From Canibacter zhuwentaonis (GTDB lineage: Bacteria > Actinomycetota > Actinomycetes > Actinomycetales > Microbacteriaceae), in assembly GCF_018531145.1 (NCBI RefSeq), contig NZ_JAHDSZ010000001.1, forward strand, positions 310,001 to 374,000: a DNA stretch of 64,000 nt, read 5' to 3'. Position numbers and translations under genes: made by a program. The notes beneath the pieces were generated by a model, which had not been told where the DNA came from, did no database searches, and was given only the letters and a program-made list of their open reading frames with translations. Shown piece by piece: positions 17,328 through 26,149 of the stretch. Each line of letters opens with the position of its first letter. The stretch's first letter is position 1.

Positions 17328-18176
17328 TTAGTGCGTGACAGCCGGAACACCGGCGTGCGGATCGAGCACTCCCGTTGCTACGAGCGCAAGAATTACCACG
17401 CCCAGAACAACCCGATAGATCACAAAGGGGGTGAACGATTTTGTAGAAATATAGCGCATAAACCATTTTATTATCACAATCGCAACAGTAAAAGCGACAA
17501 TGGTTGCCACAAGCGTTGGCAGCGCCGCAACCTGCGCGGGTTCGTTGAGAGTTTTGACCAGTTTGTACCCGCCAGAGCCGAGCACCGCAGGAATGGCCAG
17601 CAAAAAGCTGTAACGTGCCGCAGCCTCACGCTGGTAGCCAATTAACAGCCCGGCCGTGATCGTGCCGCCAGAGCGGGAAACACCCGGAATCAGGGCTGCC
17701 GCCTGTGCTAGACCGTAGATCAGACCGTGTTTTGCGCTCAGTTGATTTAGAGTGCGGTATTTTCTGCCGATGCTGTCGGCAACTCCCAGCAGCACGCCAA
17801 AAACAATCAGGCTTGCGCCAACAAACCAGAGCGAGCGCAAAGACGTGTCAATAAGGTCTTCAAACAGCAGCCCGAGTATCACGATTGGGAGCGAGCCGAG
17901 AATGATCCACCAGCCGAGCAGCGCATCGGAATCCTGGCGCGGGACACTTCCGCTGAGTGAGGCAAACCAGTTTTTAATGATCCGCACAATATCACGCCAG
18001 AAGAAAACAACCACCGCCGCCTCCGTGCCCAGCTGGATTATCGCGGTAAAAGCGGATCCAACATCGCCAAGTCCGAGCAGTTCTGTTGCAACACGCAGGT
18101 GCGCGCTAGAGGACACCGGCAGAAACTCGGTTAGCCCCTGTAAAGCGCCCAGCAGAATCGCTTCTAAAATGTTCAT
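17328..18176 (-). CDS. uppP: Undecaprenyl-diphosphatase
   Basis: Removes a phosphate from undecaprenyl diphosphate to recycle the lipid carrier of cell wall synthesis; also known as BacA and linked to bacitracin resistance. The 282-residue membrane protein carries both family motifs, [13 protein letters not shown] (residues 15-27) and the [10 protein letters not shown] loop, with about eight membrane helices. It is the first gene of a leftward operon whose promoter must lie in the 149 bases shared with the rightward tRNA-Leu gene. Confidence 0.96.
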   Translation of the reverse strand: MNILEAILLGALQGLTEFLPVSSSAHLRVATELLGLGDVGSAFTAIIQLGTEAAVVVFFWRDIVRIIKNWFASLSGSVPRQDSDALLGWWIILGSLPIVILGLLFEDLIDTSLRSLWFVGASLIVFGVLLGVADSIGRKYRTLNQLSAKHGLIYGLAQAAALIPGVSRSGGTITAGLLIGYQREAAARYSFLLAIPAVLGSGGYKLVKTLNEPAQVAALPTLVATIVAFTVAIVIIKWFMRYISTKSFTPFVIYRVVLGVVILALVATGVLDPHAGVPAVTH

Positions 18177-18268
18177 TGATCAGCTCTCTTTGTGGTTTTG
18201 TGCGAGAATTAAAACCTAGCAAGTAACTTTAGCGCACTAAAATAAAAGCGTTTAGAATGCGACGCTGC

Positions 18269-18297
18269 TTGTGGATAGCCGCTAATTCTGGTAGGGT
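18269..18297 (+). promoter_or_regulatory. Promoter of tRNA-Leu
   Basis: TTGTGG at 18269-18274 and TAGGGT at 18292-18297 are separated by 17 bases, fitting a vegetative actinobacterial promoter (TTGnnn, TAnnnT). The expected transcription start near 18304 would leave a leader of about 20 bases before the mature tRNA. Confidence 0.6.
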
Positions 18298-18325
18298 GTA
18301 TTCGTTAGTTGTGAAATTAACATTT

Positions 18326-18412
18326 GCGCGGGTGGCGGAATAGGTAGACGCGCTAGCTTGAGGTGCTAGTGCCCGCATTTAGGGCGTGGGGGTTCAAGTC
18401 CCCCCTCGCGCA
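18326..18412 (+). tRNA. tRNA-Leu (anticodon GAG)
   Basis: A class II tRNA of 87 bases. The acceptor arm GCGCGGG pairs with CTCGCGC, with discriminator A at 18412; CCA is not encoded. The anticodon stem CTAGC/GCTAG encloses the loop TTGAGGT, giving anticodon GAG, which reads CUC and CUU. A long variable arm pairs TGCCC with GGGCG, and the T arm is GGGGG-TTCAAGT-CCCCC. It is followed at once by a strong terminator. Confidence 0.97.
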
Positions 18413-18420
18413 CAAGCAAA

Positions 18421-18451
18421 TTGCTGAGAGTTAGCTCTCAGCAATTTTTTT
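18421..18451 (+). terminator. Rho-independent terminator after tRNA-Leu
   Basis: TTGCTGAGAG and CTCTCAGCAA form a perfect 10-base-pair stem around a 4-base loop, followed by seven T. It ends only 18 bases before the dedA start codon. Confidence 0.93.
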
Positions 18452-18469
18452 ACACAGAACAGGAACAAG

Positions 18470-19153
18470 ATGGCACAGACACTCGCGGTTACGCTCTTTA
18501 CTCTTGCAAATCAGCAAAACGAGAGCTGGCTTGATCGCTTTGTGCTGTGGATCGTCGAGCTGATGAACATTATCGGCGCCCCCGGGGTTGGTCTTGGTAT
18601 CGCGATTGAAAACATCTTCCCGCCCATTCCGAGCGAAGTTTTGCTGCCGCTTGCCGGCTTCACCGCCGCCAGACCGGGCGCCAACTTCGGGCCGATAGCT
18701 GCAACCCTGTGGGCAACTGCAGGGTCTGTTCTGGGAGCGCTGCTACTCTACTATATCGGGGTTATAATCGGGCACGACCGCATCGTGAAAATTGCGAACA
18801 GGCTGCCGCTGGTAAAAGGCTCTGACATTACTAAAACCGTCGCCTGGTTTCAGCGAAACGGCTACAAAGCCGTTTTCTTCGGCAGAATGCTGCCGATATT
18901 CAGAAGCCTGATTTCTATTCCCGCGGGAATGGAGCGGATGAACCTGCTGGCGTTCACGCTGCTCACAACCGCAGGCTCGCTGATCTGGAATGCGGCCTTT
19001 ATTTTTGCGGGCTATTTTCTTGGCGATAACTGGGAGCTGGTAAGTGCCTGGATTGACAGGTTTAAGTACGTTATCGTGTTTGTAACTGCCGTTTTAGTAC
19101 TGTTGTGGATCATCAGGCGCGTGCTGCAAAACACGCGCTCCAAAAAGGCTTAA
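18470..19153 (+). CDS. DedA-family membrane protein
   Basis: A 227-residue member of the DedA/VTT family, which includes lipid flippases for undecaprenyl phosphate and related carriers. Signature pieces are GIAIENIFPPIPSEVLLPLAG (re-entrant loop with the conserved Glu) and GRMLPIFRSLISIPAGMERM (conserved Arg and Pro). About four to five membrane helices follow. AGGAAC lies 5 bases before the ATG. Together with uppP on the other side of tRNA-Leu this gives two lipid-carrier recycling proteins close together. There is no room for an ordinary promoter between the tRNA terminator and this gene. Confidence 0.92.
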   Translation: MAQTLAVTLFTLANQQNESWLDRFVLWIVELMNIIGAPGVGLGIAIENIFPPIPSEVLLPLAGFTAARPGANFGPIAATLWATAGSVLGALLLYYIGVIIGHDRIVKIANRLPLVKGSDITKTVAWFQRNGYKAVFFGRMLPIFRSLISIPAGMERMNLLAFTLLTTAGSLIWNAAFIFAGYFLGDNWELVSAWIDRFKYVIVFVTAVLVLLWIIRRVLQNTRSKKA

Positions 19154-19164
19154 AGCGGCATTAA

Positions 19165-19215
19165 AACGGGGTCAGCGGGCTCGGATAAGTGAGTGCTAAC
19201 CCCGTTACAATTTTT
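19165..19215 (+). terminator. Possible terminator between dedA and nusB
   Basis: AACGGGGT (19165-19172) and ACCCCGTT (19199-19206) can pair over a 26-base loop and are followed by a five-T run at 19211. The large loop makes it weak. It would serve dedA and is close to the convergent nusB stop. Confidence 0.4.
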
Positions 19216-19219
19216 ACGG

Positions 19220-19636
19220 CTAGAGCGCTTTTAGATCGGCGATCTTTCCTAAAATGCCATGCACAAAAGAACCTGATTCCGCTGTGGAATATTCTTTGGC
19301 GAGGTTAATTGCCTCGTCGATAACAACTTCAGTCGGCACCTCGTCGTTGTAAAACATTTCCCACACGGCAATTCTGAGCACGGAGCGATCAACATTGGGC
19401 ATACGGTCAATGCTCCAGCTTTCTGAAACACTAACGATCCGCTCGTCGATTTCTACCGCGTGAGCTATTATCCCGCGCACGATCTCGTTTGCGTACAGCC
19501 AGGACGCTTTACGCTCCGGCTCTGCAATTGCCCGCGCGACCTCTGTTTCGCGGATCTGCTCCAGCGGCTGTCTTAAAACATCCGCCGCATATAGCATATC
19601 CATAGCGCGTTTACGGGCTTTGCTACGAGCGCTCAT
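19220..19636 (-). CDS. nusB: Transcription antitermination factor NusB
   Basis: A 138-residue all-helical RNA-binding protein that assembles on boxA of rRNA operons. Recognisable features are the N-terminal SKARKRAMDMLYAADV, the VDRSVLRIAVWEM helix and the terminal AKEYSTAESGSFVHGILGKI. Length is normal. It overlaps the efp stop codon as TAATG, so it is translationally coupled to efp. Confidence 0.96.
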   Translation of the reverse strand: MSARSKARKRAMDMLYAADVLRQPLEQIRETEVARAIAEPERKASWLYANEIVRGIIAHAVEIDERIVSVSESWSIDRMPNVDRSVLRIAVWEMFYNDEVPTEVVIDEAINLAKEYSTAESGSFVHGILGKIADLKAL

Positions 19637-20199
19637 TAACCGTTGGCCCGGCCGGTGTACTCGCCCGTGCGCGTGTCGATTTTAATGCGCGTGCCGGTTT
19701 CAAGGAATAACGGCACCTGAATCTCAGCTCCTGTTTCCACCGTTGCCGGTTTTGTGCCACCGGTTGAGCGATCGCCCTGCAAGCCGGGCTCGGTGTAGGC
19801 TATTTCAAGGGTTACAGTTGCTGGCATATCAACGTACAGCACTGCGCCATCATGCATCGCAATTGTAACATCCTGATTTTCGAGCAGATATTTAGCCGCG
19901 TCGCCAACAACGCTGCCCTCTACTGTGATCTGCTCGTACTCGCTTGTGTCCATAAAAACAAAATCGTTGCCGTCGCGGTACAAGAACTGGTAGTCGCGGC
20001 GATCAACGTTTGTTGTCTCAATTTTTGCGCCGGCGTTGTAGGTTTTGTCAACGACTTTACCGGTGCTGATGTTCCTCTGTTTTGTGCGCACAAAAGCGCC
20101 GCCCTTACCGGGTTTAACGTGCTGAAACTCCAGCACGCTCCACAGCTGACCGTTTTCTACAATCACGGTGCCGTTTCTAATGTCGTTTGTTGTTGCCAC
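19636..20199 (-). CDS. efp: Elongation factor P
   Basis: Relieves ribosome stalling at polyproline stretches. The 187-residue protein has the KOW-like N domain and two OB domains, ending in [16 protein letters not shown]. The tip loop reads [10 protein letters not shown] with Lys32 at the apex. Actinobacterial EF-P with this kind of loop has been reported to act without lysine modification; no modification enzymes are in the window. The start is GTG, with GAGG 8 bases upstream. A 16-base perfect AT palindrome lies just ahead of it. Confidence 0.97.
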   Translation of the reverse strand: MATTNDIRNGTVIVENGQLWSVLEFQHVKPGKGGAFVRTKQRNISTGKVVDKTYNAGAKIETTNVDRRDYQFLYRDGNDFVFMDTSEYEQITVEGSVVGDAAKYLLENQDVTIAMHDGAVLYVDMPATVTLEIAYTEPGLQGDRSTGGTKPATVETGAEIQVPLFLETGTRIKIDTRTGEYTGRANG

Positions 20200-20216
20200 T
20201 AGCTAACCTCACAAAT

Positions 20217-20232
20217 ATTTTTAATTAAAAAT
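20217..20232. repeat. Perfect 16-base AT palindrome before efp
   Basis: ATTTTTAATTAAAAAT is self-complementary over all 16 bases and lies 17 bases upstream of the efp GTG, in a 101-base gap between aroB and efp. It could be an operator or simply an AT-rich promoter element; the sequence does not decide. Confidence 0.5.
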
Positions 20233-20300
20233 TAAGTATCCTAAAAGTGTACGCTATCTATCTTAGCGCCGGTTATCGCGAACAGCGCTGAGCTGCGACG

Positions 20301-21380
20301 CTAACGTGAAATTTCATCGTAGGCAAAACGCAGCAGTGTGTGATCGGCTCCGGCTAAGATTCTCGGTTTTGCAATATCGTCAAGAACAACAAAGCGCAGC
20401 ATTCCAGCGCGGGTTTTTTTATCACGTTGCATAATCGAGAGCAGACCCTCCCAGCGCGCGGCAGAATAGCTCAGCGGCAACTCGAGCGATTCTAAAATTG
20501 AGCGGTGTCGATCCACTACCCGCTCCGAGAGATTACCCGCGAGCCGCCCGAGTTCTGCCGCGTAAACCATGCCGATAGCAACGGCAACTCCGTGTCGCCA
20601 CTGGTATCTTTCAGAGTGCTCGATTGCGTGCCCCAGAGTGTGCCCGTAGTTTAGAATCTCGCGCTGCGAGCTGTCGCGAAAATCTGCGCTCACAACCTGC
20701 GCCTTAACATCCACGGCGAGTTCGACAAGGCGCTGAAACTCGGCAGAATTCGGGTTGCTTGCGACTGCCACATCGCGCTCTAAAATCTCAAGAATCTCAG
20801 GTTCGGCAATAAATCCGCACTTTACAACCTCTGCAAAACCGGCGAGAATCTCGTTGCGTGGCAGCGTTTGCAGCGTTTCAAAATCGCACAGCACTCGGCT
20901 CGGAGCCGCGAACACACCGATTAGGTTTTTGCCCTCTGCCGAGTTAATTCCTGTTTTGCCGCCGATTGCCGCGTCAACCATACCCAAAACGCTCGTGGGA
21001 ATCAGCACAACTTTAACGCCGCGCAGCCAGCATCCGCCAACAAACCCTGCAAGATCGGTGACCGCTCCCCCGCCGAGACCGATAATCGCGTCACTGCGGG
21101 TGAAATCGGTCTGCCCTAAAATTTGCCAGCAGAAAGCAGCAACCTCAATACGCTTTGCGTTTTCCGCGTCTGGCACCTCTGCTAAAAGTGCCTGGTAGCC
21201 CGCTTCTTGCAGCTGTTCGCGCAGTGCAGTAGCTTGTTTTGCGCCGCTTCCTGTGTGAATAATCAGAACTTTTTTTACTAGCTCACCGAGAGCTTCAGGA
21301 ACCGCGCTAAACAGCCCGCGCCCGATTGTTATTTGTGATGCAGCCTCGCCGGTAACGTGAATATTTGTGACCTTAGACAC
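20301..21380 (-). CDS. aroB: 3-dehydroquinate synthase
   Basis: Second step of the shikimate pathway: converts DAHP to 3-dehydroquinate with NAD and a divalent metal. The 359-residue protein has the NAD/substrate core GLGGGAVTDLAGFVGG, PTSVLGMVDAAIGGKTGIN and the metal-binding histidines in NYGHTLGHAIEH. Its GTG start shares one base with the aroK stop codon. It closes the aroE-aroC-aroK-aroB run. Confidence 0.96.
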   Translation of the reverse strand: MSKVTNIHVTGEAASQITIGRGLFSAVPEALGELVKKVLIIHTGSGAKQATALREQLQEAGYQALLAEVPDAENAKRIEVAAFCWQILGQTDFTRSDAIIGLGGGAVTDLAGFVGGCWLRGVKVVLIPTSVLGMVDAAIGGKTGINSAEGKNLIGVFAAPSRVLCDFETLQTLPRNEILAGFAEVVKCGFIAEPEILEILERDVAVASNPNSAEFQRLVELAVDVKAQVVSADFRDSSQREILNYGHTLGHAIEHSERYQWRHGVAVAIGMVYAAELGRLAGNLSERVVDRHRSILESLELPLSYSAARWEGLLSIMQRDKKTRAGMLRFVVLDDIAKPRILAGADHTLLRFAYDEISR

Positions 21381-22015
21381 TATAGTTTCTCATTTCTGTT
21401 GCTCCAATCTGGCCGCCCCGCTTTTAACCACTCAATAACGGCCGTTTTAACCGCCTGGCTCGAGTTGATATCCGTGCGAAACTCTACGCTGGCCAGCTCT
21501 TTATAGAGGTGGCTGCGCTGCTGTAGGATTTTGGTCCACGCCCCCGGATCTTTTTTTAGCAGCGGGCGTTTACTGAGGTTAATACCGTCACGCGTGATGG
21601 CGTGTTCCGATGTCATCAGCAAAATAACCGGGTGATTTTTTAGAATTTTGCGCGTCTGCGAGCTTAGAATCGCGCCGCCGCCGAGCGCCACAATTCTGCA
21701 GCCGGGCTCGGCAAGCTCTCGCTTAACAACGCTAGCCTCAAGCCGCCGAAACTCTGCCTCGCCCTGGTTGGCAAAAATGTCCGAAATTTGCCCGTGCGCG
21801 TGAACAATCCGCGCATCCGTGTCAATAAAAGGGATTTTAAGCTCTTTTGCAACCGTCTTGCCAATGGTTGTTTTGCCCGCTGCCATAGGGCCTATAAAAA
21901 CAACCGCTTTTTGCGGCAGCTGCGACAGATTAGATCCCTGTTTGGGAGGCGCTGGCACCGGTCTTTTGCCGCCGATCCAAGAAATTAAGCCCGGTTTAGA
22001 GTCTTTGCTATTCAT
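21380..22015 (-). CDS. aroK: Shikimate kinase
   Basis: Phosphorylates shikimate at the 3-hydroxyl. The P-loop is GPMAAGKTTIGK (about residues 42-53), with DTDARI and GEAEFRRLEA for shikimate binding and GGGAI as the third conserved block. The 211-residue protein has an extra N-terminal tail of about 36 residues (KRPVPAPPKQ), probably disordered, compared with the usual 165-180. It lies 2 bases downstream of aroC. Confidence 0.95.
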   Translation of the reverse strand: MNSKDSKPGLISWIGGKRPVPAPPKQGSNLSQLPQKAVVFIGPMAAGKTTIGKTVAKELKIPFIDTDARIVHAHGQISDIFANQGEAEFRRLEASVVKRELAEPGCRIVALGGGAILSSQTRKILKNHPVILLMTSEHAITRDGINLSKRPLLKKDPGAWTKILQQRSHLYKELASVEFRTDINSSQAVKTAVIEWLKAGRPDWSNRNEKL

Positions 22016-22017
22016 CG

Positions 22018-23223
22018 CTAACGCTCAATTTCGGTGCGAAGCTGCTGCGGAATCGCCTCCAAATACGCCGCCATATTGCGCTTTGTCTCTGCGAGACTGT
22101 CGCCGCCGAACTTCTCGAGCACCGCATCCGCTAAAATCAGGGCGAGCATCGCCTCGGCAACCACCCCGGCGGCCGGCACAGCGCAAACATCGCTGCGCTG
22201 GTGGTGCGCCGTGGCAGCTTCGCCGGTTGCGACATTCACAGTTGGCAAGGCCCTGGGCACGGTTGCAATTGGCTTCATAGCGGCGCGCACGCGCAGCACC
22301 TGCCCTGTTGTCATACCGCCCTCGATACCACCGGCACGACCGGTTTCACGCGCTATCGGCGTGTCGGAATCGGAGTTAACGGTTAGCGGATCGTGCGCGA
22401 CGCTACCTCTGCGGCGGGCGGTTGTAAAACCGTCACCGATTTCAACGCCTTTAATCGCCTGGATTCCCATGAGCGCGCCGGCTATTTTAGAGTCGAGCCG
22501 GCGATCCCAATGCACGTAGCTGCCCAGCCCGCTGGGCAGCCCGTACGCGAGAACTTCAACAACACCGCCTACTGTGTCGCCGGATTTCTTAGTGTCGTCA
22601 ATCTCCGCAACCATTTTGGCACTCAGCTCCGGGTCAAAACAGCGCACAGGGTCGCTATCGAGTTTTGTAAGATCTGTGAGCCGAGGTGTTATTGCGCCGA
22701 TTTCAGCTGCTACCTCGCCAATTGCCACGGTGTGGCTCACCAGCTCAATGCCCAGCTCTAACAAAAACGATTTTGCTACGGCACCGAGCGCCACCCGCGC
22801 CGCCGTTTCACGAGCGCTGGCGCGCTCTAACACGGGTCGCGCTTGCTTAAAACCGTACTTCTGCATTCCCGCAAGGTCGGCGTGCCCCGGACGTGGGCGG
22901 GTTAAAGGAGCTGATCTGCCCCGAGACTTGTCGGTCATTTCCGTTGGTTCCGGGTTCATAACCTCTTGCCATTTTGACCACTCGGTGTTGCCGATCCGCA
23001 GTGCAACCGGGCTGCCGATTGAGAGCCCGTGCACAACTCCGCCGGATAAGCTCAGCTCATCCACCTCAAACTTCATGCGTGAGCCGCGCCCGTAACCGAG
23101 TTTGCGCCGAGCCAGGTCAGCGCGCAGCATTTCTAAGCTGAGCGGCACTCCCGCCGGCAGTCCTTCTAACACCGCAACCAGCTCAGCGCCGTGCGACTCT
23201 CCTGCAGTAATCCAACGAAGCAT
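22018..23223 (-). CDS. aroC: Chorismate synthase
   Basis: Makes chorismate from EPSP with reduced FMN as cofactor. Family signatures are [18 protein letters not shown] near the N-terminus, [16 protein letters not shown], and [11 protein letters not shown] with the RAAMKPIAT segment. Length 401 is typical. It follows aroE by 26 bases. EPSP synthase (aroA) and dehydroquinase are not in this window. Confidence 0.97.
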   Translation of the reverse strand: MLRWITAGESHGAELVAVLEGLPAGVPLSLEMLRADLARRKLGYGRGSRMKFEVDELSLSGGVVHGLSIGSPVALRIGNTEWSKWQEVMNPEPTEMTDKSRGRSAPLTRPRPGHADLAGMQKYGFKQARPVLERASARETAARVALGAVAKSFLLELGIELVSHTVAIGEVAAEIGAITPRLTDLTKLDSDPVRCFDPELSAKMVAEIDDTKKSGDTVGGVVEVLAYGLPSGLGSYVHWDRRLDSKIAGALMGIQAIKGVEIGDGFTTARRRGSVAHDPLTVNSDSDTPIARETGRAGGIEGGMTTGQVLRVRAAMKPIATVPRALPTVNVATGEAATAHHQRSDVCAVPAAGVVAEAMLALILADAVLEKFGGDSLAETKRNMAAYLEAIPQQLRTEIER

Positions 23224-23249
23224 AATTATTATCTTACTAATTTCTGGCG

Positions 23250-24110
23250 CTAAGAGCTTAAACCGTGAAAAGTGTTGCGCAGCGTGTCTTCAATCGGCAG
23301 CGGCGCGGCAGGCGAGCCGTTAATGAAAATACGCAGCTGTAGCAGCGCCTGCTCAAACAGCATTGAGCCGCCGTTTGCGTGCTGCGCCGGGTTTAGACGC
23401 TGCGCGATCAGGCTCATTTTTGCGGAATAGGTGACGTCATAAAATTGCGCTCTGGCAAACTGCGCGGGCAGCTCGACATCGGCATCCGCTGGAAGCGTGT
23501 TAATAATCAAATCGGGTGCGGTGAGCCGCGGCGGATCGGTGATAAGCGCCGTGTTAAGCCTAAAATCTTGCGTGATACTGAGCATTTTTACGGCCGTTTG
23601 TAGCTGCTGCGTGAACTCTTGCAGCGCAGTCTGTCGTCTGGCACGAATTTCGAGGGAATCCGCTCCCAGCAGCAGCGCGGTCAGCGCCGCAGATAGCGCA
23701 GTTGCCCCGGATCCTAGAATAAGCGCGTTTACGCAGCTGAAATTATTGCGCACAAGCGCGTTTTGCAGCCCTGGAATGTCGGTATTGTAGGCGCTCCACT
23801 GTGGTCTGTGCCAGTCTGCGCCGGTGATCTTCACAAGGGTGTTGGCAACGCCGGTTGCGCGCACAAACTCACACTTTTCTGTTGCGATTTGGGCGGCTAG
23901 CTTTTTGAGCGGCATGGTAACGGAAAACCCGCTGTACTCGTGTGCGGCAGCTGTTATAAACTCGATAAAATCGGCTTCTTTAGTGTCGCGCCGCAAATAC
24001 TGCCACCCGTTTAAACCTAGCTCGTAATACGCCCGCGTGTGTATTTGCGGTGATTTAGAGTGGGCAACTGGGCTGCCCAAAACCGCAAACTTTTTTACTG
24101 CCGCTTTCAT
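23250..24110 (-). CDS. aroE: Shikimate dehydrogenase
   Basis: Reduces 3-dehydroshikimate to shikimate with NADPH. The N-terminal substrate motif [17 protein letters not shown] (residues 12-28) carries the two serines, SVTMPLKK holds the catalytic Lys, and [16 protein letters not shown] is the nucleotide-binding loop. The 286-residue length fits. The conserved Asp of the YNTDIPG motif is present. It is 6 bases downstream of mltG. Confidence 0.94.
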   Translation of the reverse strand: MKAAVKKFAVLGSPVAHSKSPQIHTRAYYELGLNGWQYLRRDTKEADFIEFITAAAHEYSGFSVTMPLKKLAAQIATEKCEFVRATGVANTLVKITGADWHRPQWSAYNTDIPGLQNALVRNNFSCVNALILGSGATALSAALTALLLGADSLEIRARRQTALQEFTQQLQTAVKMLSITQDFRLNTALITDPPRLTAPDLIINTLPADADVELPAQFARAQFYDVTYSAKMSLIAQRLNPAQHANGGSMLFEQALLQLRIFINGSPAAPLPIEDTLRNTFHGLSS

Positions 24111-24116
24111 TTTAAG

Positions 24117-25652
24117 CTAGTCACAGCGGGTACCGCCTGCCGCTCGATGCGCATTGCACCAGTCTGCGAGGAGGTCCGTGTTTTTTTCGTGCTCTGTGAA
24201 TGTTTCAGCGAATGCGGTTTCGCCGGTTTCCAGGTTTATCGGAACAAAATATAGCCAGTTGCCGTTTGCGGGTTTCAGCGCGGCTTTAATAGCGATGTCA
24301 CCGGGCAGCCCAATAGGGCCAATTGGCAAGCCGGGGTTTGCGTAGGTGTTGTATTTGTTGCTCGCATCGGCTCGCTCTGCGGCGGTCGTCCAGACCGTAT
24401 GCGTGCGTCCCGTGCCGTAGGCGACGGTCGCATCAGACTCAAGGTGCATATCTTTTTCGAGACGGTTATAGAACACCCGCGCAATTTTTGGGAAATCGTT
24501 TTTATCCGCACCCGCTTCGCGCTGCACTAGCGCCGCCATCGTTAAGATTTTGTGCGCATCAGACGCTGTAACACCGTGTTCTTGCAAGGCCTGCCACATT
24601 CTGTCAACAGTTTTCCGCAGAATATCGCTTGCAGTATCATCGGGGTTCAGCTCGTATGTTGCCGGAAATATAAAGCCCTCTATACTCGGAAAATCTGTGG
24701 GCACTCCCAACGCCTGGTAATTGGCTGCCGCCTGCTTAAAATCCTCGAGCGGGATGCCTGTAACAGCGCTAAAACGTTCAAAAGCCTGATCTGCGCTAAT
24801 TCCCTCGGGAAGCGTTACAACCAGATCTTCTTTATTTTTAGGATCCTGCAGAGCAGTATAAGCGGCCTCTGGACTCATCTTGTGCTTAAGCTTATACGAG
24901 CCAACGTCAAAAACGGCCTCTGGGTGATTTCTGAGCAGGTATTTAACAAATCCCTCCGCCGTTTTTACAACGTTCGCCTCGGCGAGTGCCTCGGCAATAT
25001 CGCTGCCGGTGTCGCCGCTTTTAACAGTAACAAACACCTCGCCTTCGCCAGCGCCTTCATAATCTAAGCTAACACCGATTCCAAACCTGTCACGTACGCC
25101 GTCAATAATCGCTTTTCCCGTGAACGCGAGCGCGCCTATAAGCAACAGCGCAATTATCGTCGAAACTACAATTCTAAATCTTTTTTTATTTTTTATTGTG
25201 CTGCTGCCCTGTTGTAAATTATTTTCCGCTGTTGAATTCTGCGCGATAACTGGCAAACCCAGCTCAGAAAAACTGCTCTGCGGCAGTCGCTCCGCGGTGC
25301 TGTTTTGCCGCATATTAAGCTGTGAATATTCCGTCGGTGGTAAATCATCCTGAGATTCTCTCAGGGATTGTGCAAGCTGCGCATTTCGTGCAGGAAGTTT
25401 TGCCGGTTCCGGAAAGAGTAGCGGATTGTAAGCTGATGCTGTCGGTTGCTGCGCATTGTTCAGAGGTTGCTCTGGCTGAGTATCTGCCGCACCCGGTGCG
25501 TCGCTGGCAGCCCTGCGAGGGGCACGTTTCAGCGCGGTTTGATCCGCTAAGCTCTCAGAAAATTGCTCCGCTGCTGGCTCTTGCCTTGCCCTGCGCGGGC
25601 GATAGCTCTGCTGCGAAGCCATGTTATTATCTTCCGGATACTCTTCTACCAT
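24117..25652 (-). CDS. mltG: Endolytic murein transglycosylase MltG
   Basis: Cleaves nascent peptidoglycan strands and is thought to end glycan synthesis. The 511-residue protein has a long disordered N-terminal region rich in Gln, Ala and Pro (1-155), one membrane helix (about 160-180), a LysM-like segment (GDTGSDIAEALAEANVV) and the YceG domain with the catalytic-glutamate motif ALVQREAG and GLPIGPIGLPG. The long cytoplasmic tail is common in actinobacteria. An ATG ten codons further in is an alternative start. It lies 10 bases downstream of ruvX. Confidence 0.94.
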   Translation of the reverse strand: MVEEYPEDNNMASQQSYRPRRARQEPAAEQFSESLADQTALKRAPRRAASDAPGAADTQPEQPLNNAQQPTASAYNPLLFPEPAKLPARNAQLAQSLRESQDDLPPTEYSQLNMRQNSTAERLPQSSFSELGLPVIAQNSTAENNLQQGSSTIKNKKRFRIVVSTIIALLLIGALAFTGKAIIDGVRDRFGIGVSLDYEGAGEGEVFVTVKSGDTGSDIAEALAEANVVKTAEGFVKYLLRNHPEAVFDVGSYKLKHKMSPEAAYTALQDPKNKEDLVVTLPEGISADQAFERFSAVTGIPLEDFKQAAANYQALGVPTDFPSIEGFIFPATYELNPDDTASDILRKTVDRMWQALQEHGVTASDAHKILTMAALVQREAGADKNDFPKIARVFYNRLEKDMHLESDATVAYGTGRTHTVWTTAAERADASNKYNTYANPGLPIGPIGLPGDIAIKAALKPANGNWLYFVPINLETGETAFAETFTEHEKNTDLLADWCNAHRAAGGTRCD

Positions 25653-25662
25653 GCTTTAACCT

Positions 25663-26148
25663 TTAAATATCAGTGCCAACAAGCCTACCAACTGCGGCGG
25701 TTGCGTACCTATCCATATCGATGGCGTGTTGCAAAATAACAACCGCCGCCGCCTGGTCTATAATTCCTCTTGTTTTTTTGGTGCGTAGCCCCGCCTGCTG
25801 CAGCTGCCGACTCGCGCTCACGGTTGAAAGCCGCTCATCAACAAGACGCACCGTGATCTTGGCATTACTACTTCGTAGATGCTGTGCGAGCGCGAGTGCA
25901 AACTCTTCAGCGTCACGCGTGGACGCAGTTTGCTGCCCGCTCATGCTCAGCGGCAGCCCAACAACAATATCAACGACGCTGTATTTCGCGGCAAGCTCTG
26001 CGATGCGCGCAATATCGTCATCGATGCCGGTTGCGCCGCTTGTGCGGGGCACCGTTTCCAGCGGCACAGCAAGAGTTTGTAGCGGATCGCACCGTGACAC
26101 CCCGATCCGCGCCTTGCCAACGTCTATGCCGAGTCTGGCACCGATCAC
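25663..26148 (-). CDS. ruvX: RuvX/YqgF RNase H-like protein
   Basis: RNase H-fold protein needed for 16S rRNA end processing and also described as a putative Holliday junction resolvase. I choose the GTG at 26148, one base after the alaS stop codon, giving 161 residues; an in-frame ATG at 26346 would add 66 residues read out of alaS. Active-site motifs are LGIDVGKARIG at the start and VDERLSTVSA with the catalytic Glu, plus a final DQAAAVVIL. This protein matters because ruvC is missing from the ruvAB locus in this window. Confidence 0.93.
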   Translation of the reverse strand: MIGARLGIDVGKARIGVSRCDPLQTLAVPLETVPRTSGATGIDDDIARIAELAAKYSVVDIVVGLPLSMSGQQTASTRDAEEFALALAQHLRSSNAKITVRLVDERLSTVSASRQLQQAGLRTKKTRGIIDQAAAVVILQHAIDMDRYATAAVGRLVGTDI

Positions 26149-26149
26149 G

